Origin: Sphingobacterium sp. R2
GTDB lineage: Bacteria > Bacteroidota > Bacteroidia > Sphingobacteriales > Sphingobacteriaceae
Length of the DNA stretch: 64,000 bases
NCBI RefSeq assembly: GCF_040760075.1
Contig: NZ_CP142884.1
Location: forward strand, 5,022,001 to 5,086,000
Direction of reading: 5' to 3'
Made by a program: the position numbers and the translations under genes. Numbering within the stretch: the first letter of the stretch is position 1; each line of letters starts with the position of its first letter. The notes under the pieces were generated by a model. That model saw nothing but the letters and a program-made list of their open reading frames with translations. It was not told the DNA's origin and ran no database searches. Of the stretch, positions 1-9,582 are shown in pieces.

Positions 1-1
1 C

Positions 2-1882
2 ACTGTATATCAAAAGAAAAACGGTCTTTCCGTCGGTAACTTCCGAAGCAACCTCGACTACCACAGTAACGACGGCAAATTTAAAGCTTCCCTTTCGGCG
101 AGCTATGCCACGGATAAAAACGAAGTCATTCCACTATCGTTTACCAACTTTCAGAGCCTGCCTCCAAATTTCTCCCTTTACGATGCTGATGGAAAATTAA
201 ATTGGACGATAGATAACCCTATTGCTGCGCTGGAGCGTACGGTTGAAAATAGAACTAAAAATTTAATCAGCAATATTGCGCTGAGCTATGAGTTGTTACC
301 TAATCTTGTAGCCAAAATCAATACCGGTTATACCCGCATGAAAATGGACCAGCTCGCGATCAATCCACGGAGATCATTCAGACCATCCGAAAACATCTTG
401 GGCAACAACACTTTTACCAAGGCTAGCACGGCTACCTTTAATTTTGAGCCTCAGCTGAATTATGATCTTATCGTGGGGCGCAGTTCATTTCGTGCCCTTC
501 TTGGGGGTACTTATATCCATCGCGGTAACTCGGCAATTACCACAAGTGGAAACGGCTATACAGACGATAGTCAGATTAGAGACATCCATGCCGCACCAAT
601 CATCAATATCGAACCCAAGGATACTCAGTACCGTTTCCTTTCGGGATTTGCTCGTGTGGGATGGACGTTTGACCAAAAATATGTCGTCAATGCAACCGTC
701 AGACGTGACGGCTCTTCCCGTTTTGGTCCTGGAAAAAAATATGGTAACTTTTGGTCTGTCGGTACAGCGTGGATCCTAAGCGAAGAGAGCTGGTTAAAGG
801 ATAATCAGTTTGGCTTGAGTTTTGCCAAATTGCGCGGCAGCTATGGTTTGACAGGTAATGATAATATTGGCGACTATTCCTATTTCGTGAATTACGAACG
901 TATATTTGACAATTACCAAGGGCAGGGCTATCTTCCTAAGAACCCATTCAATGCAAATTATCAGTGGGAAGTCAACAAGAAGCTTGACCTTGCTGCTGAA
1001 ATAGGCTTCTTGAAAGACCGCATCATCTTTGAAGCAAACTATTACCGCAATCGGTCGGGCAATCAATTAGTTGGCTATGGATTACCTACTCAGGTGGGTT
1101 TTAGTTCGGTCAACCAAAACCTAGATGCCAATGTACAGAATAGCGGCTGGGAATTTAGTCTGCAGACCACGCCGATCAACACCTTGGCCTTCACCTGGAA
1201 GACAAACTTTACCATGAGCATCAACCGCAACAAGCTCTTGTCTTATCCCAACCTTGCAAGCTCTTCCAACAGCCTAACCTATCAGATCGGTAAACCATTA
1301 AATCTGATCTGGGGGTATGAATATCTTGGAATCAATGCTGCGGATGGGCAACCGCAATTCCGCGATGTGAATGGCGACGGTTTTATCAGTTTTCCAGATG
1401 ACTATGTCCCTCTAGCAAACAATATTCCGACATTCTTTGGTGGCTTTGGCAACTCGTTCAATTATAAAAACTTTGATCTAGACATCTTTTTAAGTTTCAA
1501 AAAGAACACACATATTTATAATTATCCATTTACGAGTGCCGGAAGTGTTATCAATGCCCCTGCAATTGTCTTGGACAGATGGCAACATCCGGGTGAGGAT
1601 GCTAAATTTCCTGCTTATACCACCAACTCCAGCACCATGTCCAATTACAATTCATCGGGTGCCAATTTTGTGGACGGGTCGTACATCCGCTTAAGCAATA
1701 TTACCCTCAGCTACTCGGTACCGGGTAAAATGCTTGAGAAGCTAAAACTTAAAAACCTACGCGCCTATGTCACTGGAGCCAATCTACTGACCATCACCAG
1801 TTATAAGAGTACAGATCCAGAAACCGGCGTGGACATGCCGATGCTGCGCACGTTTACGTTAGGATTACGGACTTCATTTTAA
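2..1882 (+). CDS. SusC/RagA-family TonB-linked outer-membrane transporter (5' end outside window)
   Basis: The reading frame is open from base 2, so the gene enters from the left edge; about 626 C-terminal residues are visible and the plug domain is missing. The protein is rich in alternating aromatic/polar beta-strand segments, and its final residue is Phe (LRTSF), the usual outer-membrane-barrel ending. Family knowledge: SusC proteins form the energised beta-barrel that imports glycans or peptides captured by a partner SusD lipoprotein. Here susD starts 18 bases downstream, followed by a TlpA thioredoxin and an M16 peptidase, so a peptide or glycopeptide substrate is more likely than a plain glycan (inference, as no glycoside hydrolase is linked). 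Confidence 0.93.
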   Translation, partial: TVYQKKNGLSVGNFRSNLDYHSNDGKFKASLSASYATDKNEVIPLSFTNFQSLPPNFSLYDADGKLNWTIDNPIAALERTVENRTKNLISNIALSYELLPNLVAKINTGYTRMKMDQLAINPRRSFRPSENILGNNTFTKASTATFNFEPQLNYDLIVGRSSFRALLGGTYIHRGNSAITTSGNGYTDDSQIRDIHAAPIINIEPKDTQYRFLSGFARVGWTFDQKYVVNATVRRDGSSRFGPGKKYGNFWSVGTAWILSEESWLKDNQFGLSFAKLRGSYGLTGNDNIGDYSYFVNYERIFDNYQGQGYLPKNPFNANYQWEVNKKLDLAAEIGFLKDRIIFEANYYRNRSGNQLVGYGLPTQVGFSSVNQNLDANVQNSGWEFSLQTTPINTLAFTWKTNFTMSINRNKLLSYPNLASSSNSLTYQIGKPLNLIWGYEYLGINAADGQPQFRDVNGDGFISFPDDYVPLANNIPTFFGGFGNSFNYKNFDLDIFLSFKKNTHIYNYPFTSAGSVINAPAIVLDRWQHPGEDAKFPAYTTNSSTMSNYNSSGANFVDGSYIRLSNITLSYSVPGKMLEKLKLKNLRAYVTGANLLTITSYKSTDPETGVDMPMLRTFTLGLRTSF

Positions 1883-1900
1883 ACCATTTAGACTACGGAC

Positions 1901-3280
1901 ATGAAAACCAACTATATCAAATTATTGAGCTTCCTTTTACCTGTTGCCTTAGGTATGAGCAGTTGCAACAAACTGCTGGAGGTGACACCAAAATATATCT
2001 ACACAACGGATCAAATTTATGCGAATGACACCATGGCCGACAGTGTGGTGGTCGGGATGTATGGACGATTTGCTGCTTATCAAAATGATCTTTCACTGAA
2101 CACGGGATTATCTTCCGACGAGCTGATACCCGGTATCAATAGCTTTAACCCCGGGTATAGCTTTATGTACAGCTACAACCTCAATCCCTTTTCGGCGCAG
2201 ACGAATGACTTTTGGGGAAATCTATATTCCATCATTGGCGTTAGCAATGCAATCATTGAAGGCGTTGGGCAATCCAAGGGCATGACGCAAGCTGGCAAGG
2301 ATGAAGCGATCGGCCAAGCTAAATTTATGCGGGCCCTCAATTACTATTTTTTGGTCAATCTCTATGGCGATGTTCCTTTGGTGCTGACGACCAATTACCC
2401 GGAAGAACGTCTCAAACCGCGCGCAGCGGTAGCAGCAGTGTATACGCAGATCATTCAGGATCTGGAAGATGCCAGCCAGCTTTTAGGTTCGGATTACCCG
2501 GGCGAGCGCGTGAAGGCCAATAAGTGGGCTGCATTAGCCCTGTTATCGCGCGTATACCTATTTACCAAAGACTGGACCAAAGCTGAGCAGGCCGCCAGTC
2601 AGGTGATCGCACAGTCGCAGTTGTTTGAACTGGGCCATTTTGATCGTGCAGACGGGGGCGAGCCAATGGATATCTTTACCAAAAACAATCCCGAGCAGAT
2701 ATTGCAGCTATGGAACAGTGTGGGCGCCTCCATTGGCATCGGCATAAAAGGAGAGTTTGCCAGCTTTGGCGTAACTGAAGATGCAACGGGTCTATTGCCA
2801 GCCTTTGAGGAGAACGATAAACGAAAAGAAAACTTCGTCCGTTTTGAAGAAACAGTAAACGGCTACCAGATCAACAAATACCGTTCGGACGGCGAAGCCG
2901 GATCTGCAAACAATGAATATACCTCGGTGTTGCGCCTGGGCGAACAATACCTCAACCGTGCCGAGGCACGCCTGCAACTTGGTCTCTCAACGGCTGTTGA
3001 TGATATCAATATCCTACGCAGGCGTGCGGGACTTACGGATTTATCCAGTGGATTATCCCAATCACAGGCGAGAGCAGCCATCGTGCAGGAGCGTCGCGTT
3101 GAACTCTGTTTCGAATGGGGCGACCGTTGGTTTACACTCAAACGCTTGGGGCTAGCCGATAACGTGATGAAAAAAGCAAAACCGACCACTTGGAAGACGT
3201 TTGCCCAGCTCTACCCTTTACCCACCGTTGAGCTTCAAAATAACAGGCTATTAACGCAAAATCCGGGATATAACAACTAA
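1901..3280 (+). CDS. SusD/RagB-family nutrient-binding outer-membrane lipoprotein
   Basis: This 459-aa protein has a lipoprotein signal peptide ending in GMSSC (Cys about residue 22), so it should be anchored to the outer membrane. The SusD hallmarks are visible: an N-terminal helical 'LLEVTPK' segment, the TPR-like stretch around AKFMRALNYYFLVNLYGDVPL, and the C-terminal 'RRVELCFEWGDRWFTLKR' block typical of the family. SusD lids the SusC barrel and binds the substrate. It lies between susC (18-bp gap) and a thioredoxin gene (12-bp gap) and is surely cotranscribed with them. The substrate cannot be read from the sequence. Confidence 0.93.
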   Translation: MKTNYIKLLSFLLPVALGMSSCNKLLEVTPKYIYTTDQIYANDTMADSVVVGMYGRFAAYQNDLSLNTGLSSDELIPGINSFNPGYSFMYSYNLNPFSAQTNDFWGNLYSIIGVSNAIIEGVGQSKGMTQAGKDEAIGQAKFMRALNYYFLVNLYGDVPLVLTTNYPEERLKPRAAVAAVYTQIIQDLEDASQLLGSDYPGERVKANKWAALALLSRVYLFTKDWTKAEQAASQVIAQSQLFELGHFDRADGGEPMDIFTKNNPEQILQLWNSVGASIGIGIKGEFASFGVTEDATGLLPAFEENDKRKENFVRFEETVNGYQINKYRSDGEAGSANNEYTSVLRLGEQYLNRAEARLQLGLSTAVDDINILRRRAGLTDLSSGLSQSQARAAIVQERRVELCFEWGDRWFTLKRLGLADNVMKKAKPTTWKTFAQLYPLPTVELQNNRLLTQNPGYNN

Positions 3281-3292
3281 ACACGATATACA

Positions 3293-4426
3293 ATGAGAGT
3301 TACGCTATTAGCTTTTGCCTTTCTTTATTCCCTATGCTTCGTCAAGGCGCAGGAAAAAGCAACCTACCAGCTTCAGGGAACACTTTTTGGGGTTCCCAAA
3401 AATCAAAAAGGAAAACTTTTCCTTCAACGTTTTGGTGGCGATCTCCCGCTTGATTCTGCCCGGCTGGAACAAGGCCATTTTCGCTTTAAAGGTACTTCCG
3501 AAGGACCTGAAATCGCGAATCTATTTTACATGGATGCTACGGGGGGACGATCAGAAACACTCGATTTCTATCTGCACCCTGGCAAGATAACGATTCGGGG
3601 CAAACTCGGTCAGCTTAACCACGCGGATATTGCCGGCTCAACATTGAATACTGAAGCCAGAAGTTTTGACAAAACGCATCAGACGATATTGGACAGCATC
3701 AGTACACTAATGGCTGCCTATTTCGAGGCAGAGAATGCTTTTTCCCAAGATAGTTTTCGCATGGATTCACCGGCACGGGCTACCATCAACACGATTGACG
3801 CGAGCCTAAACAAATGGTCTGCGGCACTACAGACAGCACAGGTCAACTATGTGCAGCAGCATACGGATCATGTACTTAGCCTTTTTAAACTACAGGCACT
3901 ACTGAAAGATTCCAGCAATCAGCAACTGGTATCGGAGCTGTTTGACAAACTTACACCAGCCCTTCAAGATTCGCCGTTGGGCCAGGAGGTCCGAGAGCAG
4001 CTTGCCAATCTTAAAAATCTAAAGATCGGTGATATCGCACCAGAATTTTTATTGGCGGATACTGCCGGACGTCAGGTGAAGCTGACCGACTTTCGGGGCA
4101 AATATGTACTCGTTGATTTCTGGGCCAGTTGGTGTGTACCCTGCCGCGTGGAAAATGAACATGTGCAAAAAGCCTACGATGCTTTTAAAGCTAATGGGTT
4201 TGAAGTATTGGGTGTCTCCACAGATTTCGCGCTCAGCAGCTGGAAAAAAGCCGTGTCGGACGATGACATGACCTGGACCAATGCAGTTGATCCGGATGGT
4301 AAGGTGAGCGCAGCGTATCATATCAAAAGTATCCCCTCCAATTACCTCTTGGATCCCACAGGGAAAATCATCGGCATCAACCTACGCGGCGACGCCCTTT
4401 ATGAAACACTAAAAAACATATTCTAA
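3293..4426 (+). CDS. TlpA/ResA-like thioredoxin-fold protein with DUF4369-like N-terminal domain
   Basis: A 377-aa exported protein with a signal peptide cleaved after about residue 19 (CFVKA-QEK). Residues 20-130 form a beta-rich domain of the DUF4369 type common in Sphingobacteria. The C-terminal 140 residues are an AhpC/TSA-TlpA domain with the redox motif WASWCVPCR (Cys 281 and 284). The cis-Pro region 'KSIPSNYLLDP' follows in the expected place. Such proteins reduce disulfides or keep partner proteins reduced in the periplasm. It is third in the SusCD operon, 22 bp before the M16 peptidase gene. Its specific partner is unknown. Confidence 0.9.
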   Translation: MRVTLLAFAFLYSLCFVKAQEKATYQLQGTLFGVPKNQKGKLFLQRFGGDLPLDSARLEQGHFRFKGTSEGPEIANLFYMDATGGRSETLDFYLHPGKITIRGKLGQLNHADIAGSTLNTEARSFDKTHQTILDSISTLMAAYFEAENAFSQDSFRMDSPARATINTIDASLNKWSAALQTAQVNYVQQHTDHVLSLFKLQALLKDSSNQQLVSELFDKLTPALQDSPLGQEVREQLANLKNLKIGDIAPEFLLADTAGRQVKLTDFRGKYVLVDFWASWCVPCRVENEHVQKAYDAFKANGFEVLGVSTDFALSSWKKAVSDDDMTWTNAVDPDGKVSAAYHIKSIPSNYLLDPTGKIIGINLRGDALYETLKNIF

Positions 4427-4448
4427 TTCGCAATTTTATCACAATTAT

Positions 4449-7295
4449 ATGCATTTAAAAAAACTGCTCTACCTTTCGCTGTTAGGTTTTAGTCCGGTGC
4501 TTGCCCATAGCAGCAGCACCCCGGGAGCGACGGAAATCGTATGGGCAAAACACGAAGCCGATACCACCGCTTTACCTTTTGACAAAAGTGTCCGTTATGG
4601 TAAACTGCCCAATGGACTCACCTATTATATCCGCAAGAATACCGAACCTCAAGAACGTGTTTATATGTATCTGGTCAACAAGGTCGGATCTATCCTGGAG
4701 AACGAAAAGCAGCGTGGGCTGGCGCATTTTCTGGAGCATATGGCCTTCAATGGCACGACGCACTATCCCGACAACAGCCTGGTTGACTACCTGCAAAAAA
4801 ATGGGATCAGCTTTGGAGCCGATATCAACGCGTATACCAGCTTCAATGAAACTGTTTACCAACTGCAGCTGCCATCCAATGATAGCAAACTTGTTGGCAA
4901 CGGCTTTCAGATTCTTCAAGACTGGGCGCAGGGTATCAGTCTGACCCATCGTGAAATCGACAAAGAGCGTGGCGTGATATTGGAAGAAAAACGTGCCGGC
5001 AAGAGCCTGGGCGAGCGCATCCAGGACAAGACTTTACCCGTTGCGCTCAATCATTCCCTGTACGCACAGCGCATTCCAATTGGTACCGAAGAAGTCATTC
5101 AACATTTCCCTTATGAGGAAATTGAGCATTTTTATAAAAGCTGGTACCGCCCCAACCTCCAAGCCGTTATTGTCGTCGGTGATATCGATGTCGACCAGAC
5201 CGAGCGAACGCTGAAAAAACAGTTTTCATTGCTCAAAAATCCTTTGCAGCCAACAGCTCGAAAAACATACCACATTCCACTGCAGGGCAAAAATCAATTT
5301 ATGGTGGTGACGGATCCTGAAATTACCGCAACATCCATCAATATCAGCATCAAACACCCTGAACGTAAATTAGAGAACCTCGCCGACTATAAGCACAACC
5401 TGATCAAGACCTTGTTTAACACCATGATGGCAGGGCGATATAGTCCATTATTTCGCATAGCGAATCCGCCCTTTTTGAGCGGTGGCGCATCATTGGGTGG
5501 CTTTATGGGTGGACTAGATGTATTTCAGATCGAACTCACGGCCAAACCAGGTCGTCTGAAAGAAGGTTTTGACGCTGTATGGCGTGAACTTTTGCGGGCG
5601 AAACAATATGGCTTTACGGCCGCAGAACTGCAACGCGCCAAGGATACCTATATGAACCAAATGGAAAATATGCTCGAAGAAAAGGACAAGATTGCCTCCG
5701 AACAATATGTACAGGAATATATTCAGCATTTTCTGAACGGGGTAGCCTCTCCGGGTATCGATCATGAGATGAAACTGACGCGCGAAATGCTTCCGGCGGT
5801 CAGCCTTTCGGACATCCAGCAGCTCTTGCAACAGTATCTAACCGATAGCAACCGCGATATTATTGTGACTGCACCTGAAGCGGATAAAGCAAATCTGCCG
5901 AAAGAGGCGGATATCAACAGTTGGATCGCTACCTTGTCCAAAGAAAAACAGACGGCCTTCACCGAAGAAACAAGCGATCTGCCACTGCTCAAACGGGAAG
6001 CTCAATCTGGTACAATTGTTAAAGAAGAAAAAGACAGCAGGTTAGGAACCACGACCTTGACGTTGAGCAACGACGTCCGGGTACTCTTAAAACCGACCAA
6101 CTACCAAAACAATCAGATCACCTTTCAAGGATATTCCTATGGCGGAACATCACTTTACGATGATCGAGATTTTCAGAGCGCCACCAATGCCGTTGGCCTC
6201 ATTGCTGCCAGCGGGCTGGGCAACTATACAGCCGAACAATTTGAAAAATCATTAGCCGGACGAACGGCCTCGGCATCCCCCTTTATCAGTGAGACTGCCC
6301 AGGGCGTGAGCGGCTATGCCAACAACAAAGACCTGGAACTTGCCCTGCAGATGATGTACGGCTACTTTACAGAGCCTCGCCTAGATACCGCTATTGTTGC
6401 GGGTATCTTGGCCAATGCCAAAGACGGGCTTAAAGACCGCGATAAGAATGGCGACGCTGTATTCCAAGACTCGGTCATGGCTATCCTGTCGGGCAATAAT
6501 GTTCGTCGCACGGGGTTAACCATGGAGAAGATCAATCAGATCAATCCGCAGCGTGCTTTGGACATCTACAAAGAACGTTTTGCCAATGCTTCGGGCTACA
6601 ATTTTGCTTTTGTTGGCAGCTTTGACATTGAAAAAATAAAACCGTTGCTTGCCAAGTATATTGGCGGATTACCCAGCATCTCGTCGAAGGCACCTGCTTA
6701 CCGTGATTTAAACATTCATATCCCTGCGGGGAAGATCGAGAAAAAGCTGGCGCTGAGCAAAGAAGATAAAGCGATGGTCTATCTTGTTCTTTCGGGCCCA
6801 TATGACTATAGTGAAGCCAATAACATGGCTTTGCAGGCCTTTCGGGAAGTTTTGGATATCCGTTTGTTGGAACGGCTACGTGAAGAAGAAGGCGGTGTGT
6901 ATTCGCCATCGATCCAGATGGATTATAGCAAGCTGCCTGATGCCCGTTATACCCTTACGGTAGCTTTTAGCTGTTCGGTGGCCAACGCGGACAAACTAGC
7001 GAAGTATTCGCTTGAGGAAATTGAGAAATTAAAGACTGCAGGACCTTCTGTTGCCAATCTCGACAAATTCAAAACGAATGACAAGCTAAACTACGAATCC
7101 GCACTAAAAACAAATGATTTCTGGTCGAATTACCTGTACAGCAACCTGTATAATGGCGATGATATGCACCGCATTTTTGAACGTGCATCGTTGCGCGATC
7201 AGCTGACCCCAGCGCTAGTTAAAGCGGTTGCGAAACGCTATATCAGTGATCAAAACGTCATCAAGATCGTTCAGCTTCCAGAAGTAAAAAAATAA
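4449..7295 (+). CDS. M16 family (pitrilysin-like) zinc metallopeptidase
   Basis: A 948-aa exported protein with a short signal peptide (cleavage near residue 19). The inverted zinc motif HFLEH is at residues 93-97, followed about 80 residues later by KERGVILEE, which supplies the third zinc-binding Glu. The length fits two tandem M16 units: the N-terminal half is catalytic, and the C-terminal half has degenerate metal sites and the 'RLREEEGGVYSP' R/Y pair that binds substrate. M16 enzymes degrade peptides of limited size. As the last gene of the SusC-SusD-TlpA operon it probably trims imported peptides in the periplasm (inference). Transcription ends at the hairpin just downstream. Confidence 0.93.
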   Translation: MHLKKLLYLSLLGFSPVLAHSSSTPGATEIVWAKHEADTTALPFDKSVRYGKLPNGLTYYIRKNTEPQERVYMYLVNKVGSILENEKQRGLAHFLEHMAFNGTTHYPDNSLVDYLQKNGISFGADINAYTSFNETVYQLQLPSNDSKLVGNGFQILQDWAQGISLTHREIDKERGVILEEKRAGKSLGERIQDKTLPVALNHSLYAQRIPIGTEEVIQHFPYEEIEHFYKSWYRPNLQAVIVVGDIDVDQTERTLKKQFSLLKNPLQPTARKTYHIPLQGKNQFMVVTDPEITATSINISIKHPERKLENLADYKHNLIKTLFNTMMAGRYSPLFRIANPPFLSGGASLGGFMGGLDVFQIELTAKPGRLKEGFDAVWRELLRAKQYGFTAAELQRAKDTYMNQMENMLEEKDKIASEQYVQEYIQHFLNGVASPGIDHEMKLTREMLPAVSLSDIQQLLQQYLTDSNRDIIVTAPEADKANLPKEADINSWIATLSKEKQTAFTEETSDLPLLKREAQSGTIVKEEKDSRLGTTTLTLSNDVRVLLKPTNYQNNQITFQGYSYGGTSLYDDRDFQSATNAVGLIAASGLGNYTAEQFEKSLAGRTASASPFISETAQGVSGYANNKDLELALQMMYGYFTEPRLDTAIVAGILANAKDGLKDRDKNGDAVFQDSVMAILSGNNVRRTGLTMEKINQINPQRALDIYKERFANASGYNFAFVGSFDIEKIKPLLAKYIGGLPSISSKAPAYRDLNIHIPAGKIEKKLALSKEDKAMVYLVLSGPYDYSEANNMALQAFREVLDIRLLERLREEEGGVYSPSIQMDYSKLPDARYTLTVAFSCSVANADKLAKYSLEEIEKLKTAGPSVANLDKFKTNDKLNYESALKTNDFWSNYLYSNLYNGDDMHRIFERASLRDQLTPALVKAVAKRYISDQNVIKIVQLPEVKK

Positions 7296-7340
7296 ATACA
7301 GAAGGGCTATTGACATCGCTTTATTGTCATAAGCACTGAA

Positions 7341-7385
7341 CACAAGAAAGCCGCAAAGATGTATATTCTTTGCGGCTTTCTTGTG
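7341..7385. terminator. Rho-independent terminator, 19-bp perfect stem
   Basis: Bases 7341-7359 pair perfectly with 7367-7385 around a 7-nt loop. The GC-rich core is flanked by A- and T-rich arms, so it can work on both strands. It ends the M16 operon and also faces the convergent - strand lysis-like genes. Confidence 0.9.
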
Positions 7386-7477
7386 TACTGACCAAAACTC
7401 TTGATTGGCCTAAAAAATAAATTGTCTATCCCCGGAATTTATGTTTGCCCATCGATGATTGCAAGCAACATCATGTT

Positions 7478-7918
7478 TTAAGAAAAGCTTCGAAATTTCC
7501 AGACCAATGCAAATGCCACTAATAGCAATCCGATGAGCCAAAGATTGGGGAATGCCCATGCGCTCCATTTTTCTGTGCTTTGCTGCTGCAGCGTTTTTAC
7601 GCGGCTAGCGCTGCTGTTTGTAGAAGCCCCCTGCTTATTACTTATCTTTACCTGAGATTCCAGCATGGCCAACTGCCCCTTTTGACCGATCAAACCACTA
7701 TCGGGATGAAAGCGAAAACTGCTATCCGTCAAAAAAAGCCAATGCCGCGATTGGCTATCTCTCTGTCCGCTGTACCAAATATCGAGTTGCTGCTTGTATT
7801 TTGACTGCGTTTGTTCTTCCCGCAGAGCTTCTTTCCGCTCGCTTTGATAAAGTTTACAGGAACAAAATAACAAGAAGACTATAGAAAAAAATAACCGTTT
7901 GTACATATACGTTTCCAT
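7478..7918 (-). CDS. Small lipoprotein with C-terminal TM helix (unimolecular-spanin-like topology)
   Basis: I start this gene at the ATG at 7918, preceded by a GGGGAGGGG purine tract; a longer in-frame start at 8026 would overlap the upstream gene and lacks a signal peptide at its N-terminus. The 146-aa product begins with a lipoprotein signal (FFSIVFLLFCSC), then a polar, charged, partly helical middle. It ends with a single hydrophobic helix (residues about 122-141, NLWLIGLLLVAFALVWKF). An outer-membrane lipid anchor plus a C-terminal inner-membrane helix is the layout of phage u-spanins, which fuse the two membranes. No sequence family is recognised; the assignment rests on topology and on the adjacent CHAP and holin-like genes. 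Confidence 0.6.
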   Translation of the reverse strand: METYMYKRLFFSIVFLLFCSCKLYQSERKEALREEQTQSKYKQQLDIWYSGQRDSQSRHWLFLTDSSFRFHPDSGLIGQKGQLAMLESQVKISNKQGASTNSSASRVKTLQQQSTEKWSAWAFPNLWLIGLLLVAFALVWKFRSFS

Positions 7919-7929
7919 ATCCCCTCCCC

Positions 7930-8544
7930 TTAATCCAGCCAATTTGAAAAAGTATAAATGGTAGCCAAAGGACGCCGCTTGCACAACACACGATTGTCCA
8001 CATTCCCTTCCACAGTCACGATCCAATTACCCTCCTTTTTTCGCACAATCCCCACATGGTTGATACGTTGGTGGCTGGAGCTATAGATCGCGAAAAGATC
8101 TGCCTGGCGGACAGTCCCAGGGTTGATCTGCGGGGCCTTATACCTACGCGCCAACGGAAAAAGTGCCGGACTCCAGGCATTGCGCGGAACAGCAAGGCCC
8201 GCCTGGCCATAACACCAGGAGACAAAAGCCGCACACCAGGCATGGCCCTTTCCAAGACCAGTATACGCTAGGTATTCCTCGACCCGTATGCCATCGTTAT
8301 TGCCTCTGGCTTCCTGCACACCAATTTCGTTTACCGCAATATCGACAATGCGTTCGCGTACACCCGTGCTGGCGCAGCATTTTACTGATTTGTCATTTCC
8401 ATGCACCACTGCGGAAGCGGTGCCTAGGGGCTTAGCATTGTTGCCTGTCAGTATATGGCCGCCTACAGCAGTATTGCCAAAACGGCTAAGAACGAGAACA
8501 ACGACAGAAAGAAAACCGAAAAATAGATAATGCATTGTTGCCAT
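7930..8544 (-). CDS. CHAP/NlpC-P60-like peptidoglycan amidase (endolysin-like) with N-terminal signal anchor
   Basis: A 204-aa protein with an N-terminal hydrophobic helix (residues 6-22), which could be a signal anchor or a signal-arrest-release helix. The catalytic domain begins near residue 60. It carries GKGHAWCAAFVSWC with the likely nucleophile Cys104, the His in RINHVGIV (His163) and a downstream TVEGN block (Glu179/Asn181), the order found in CHAP-type cysteine peptidases and amidases. Such enzymes cut peptidoglycan cross-bridges. The start overlaps the upstream three-TM gene by about 80 bases; a second ATG at 8535 is equally possible. It sits directly before the lipoprotein gene, consistent with a lysis-type cassette. 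Confidence 0.82.
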   Translation of the reverse strand: MATMHYLFFGFLSVVVLVLSRFGNTAVGGHILTGNNAKPLGTASAVVHGNDKSVKCCASTGVRERIVDIAVNEIGVQEARGNNDGIRVEEYLAYTGLGKGHAWCAAFVSWCYGQAGLAVPRNAWSPALFPLARRYKAPQINPGTVRQADLFAIYSSSHQRINHVGIVRKKEGNWIVTVEGNVDNRVLCKRRPLATIYTFSNWLD

Positions 8545-8849
8545 GATGTCAATTGATTAAAGTGAAAACTAAATTCCTGACGGAAAAACTTAAAAGGCTG
8601 CCACAGTATTTCCTGGAGCCAGCAGCAGCAATAAATAGCCACCGCGCCAGCCAATACGGCAAAGAGCAGCACGCAGAGAACACCAAGATCCAATATTCCC
8701 GCTGTGGGATCGATCGCCTGTAGCAAAAGCCCTGCTGAAATAAAAAATATGAGGAGACCTACCAGTACAATGCCAAGCACCTGTCTTCCTGTTAGCGGCC
8801 AATAGATATCCTCGATATCCGAGACCAGTTGTTTTTGTATGGATTCCAT
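8463..8849 (-). CDS. Three-TM small membrane protein, holin-like
   Basis: The 128-aa product has a short charged N-terminus and three hydrophobic segments (about residues 24-46, 51-78 and 106-128). It contains three consecutive cysteines (YCCCW) and ends inside its last helix. Size and topology match class I holins, which make inner-membrane holes for endolysins, and the gene overlaps the start of the CHAP endolysin-like gene. I recognise no family by sequence, so 'holin-like' is inference from topology and position. Confidence 0.6.
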   Translation of the reverse strand: MESIQKQLVSDIEDIYWPLTGRQVLGIVLVGLLIFFISAGLLLQAIDPTAGILDLGVLCVLLFAVLAGAVAIYCCCWLQEILWQPFKFFRQEFSFHFNQLTSWQQCIIYFSVFFLSLFSFLAVLAILL

Positions 8850-8940
8850 TTATTTTGTTTTTAATTTGTTAATAGTAAATGGGATTTAGGATGAAAGGGA
8901 GGTGCTCTTAAAAGAACAGCCTCCCTTGATGCAGATGCAG

Positions 8941-9582
8941 CTAGTTCAACACAAACTCCCCTAAATATTGGCTCGTTGAAGTGATCAGCCCATCCCGATG
9001 GATATTAAAAGACCAGCCCACTATTTTCTTTCCTGTATAGCTATCCGGCAGCACGATATCTATCGCTGCGTCCGATCTCGTCGCACCTTCATATGCAAAA
9101 AAGAGGTTGTCCGCTTCATCGTACAGAATGACCAGCACCTGATCGTCATCAAAGGCATTAAAACGATTGTTGATCGGATCCCAGGTCAGGTTTAGCACCC
9201 GAGGCGCCACCTCACCTACAACTAAGCCAACCAAAGCTGCCAGACTGCCACTGGCAATTTTGACTGCCGCGAAGTCTATCGTAAAATCCGGGTAGTTGCC
9301 CCGAAAAGCATGATTGATCAGCTGTTGAAAGGCCGCATTATAGCCTGTTTTGTTCCTTAGCTTGCTGTCTGAAAACCCAAGCATCAGGATATCTTTGATG
9401 GACTTGAGAAAACTGGTCGTCATCCCAAACTTCATCCGCTGTGCCAGCTGCGCTTCTGACGAAGCCTTGCTACTCTTTTTTGGTAACGAACGTACATAAT
9501 CTATTCCTCGCCATGAACTTCCGACGACATTCCCAACTTTTCCGCTATAGGATCCGTGAATCCCTTTTACAAATCTTGCCAT
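8941..9582 (-). CDS. DUF6266 family protein
   Basis: The N-terminus, MARFVKGIHGSYSGKVGNVV followed by GSSWRGIDYVRSLPKKSS, matches the family signature of DUF6266 as I remember it from Pedobacter and Sphingobacterium. The protein has 213 aa, no signal peptide and no TM helix. The C-terminal half is beta-rich. Function is unknown. The N-terminal basic 'G-x-x-G-x-V-G' pattern and the linkage to a holin/endolysin/spanin-like set suggest a structural or packaging-like role, but that is speculation. It is the first gene of a - strand run, 91 bp before the holin-like gene. Confidence 0.8.
   Translation of the reverse strand: MARFVKGIHGSYSGKVGNVVGSSWRGIDYVRSLPKKSSKASSEAQLAQRMKFGMTTSFLKSIKDILMLGFSDSKLRNKTGYNAAFQQLINHAFRGNYPDFTIDFAAVKIASGSLAALVGLVVGEVAPRVLNLTWDPINNRFNAFDDDQVLVILYDEADNLFFAYEGATRSDAAIDIVLPDSYTGKKIVGWSFNIHRDGLITSTSQYLGEFVLN

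Noticed and set aside
2863..3189. 108-aa - strand ORF inside susD
   Set aside because: Shadow of the SusD coding frame; the same applies to other antisense frames inside susC, the M16 gene and the LRR gene.
7478..9582. Prophage
   Set aside because: Only lysis-like genes are present; no terminase, portal, capsid, tail or integrase genes within the window.
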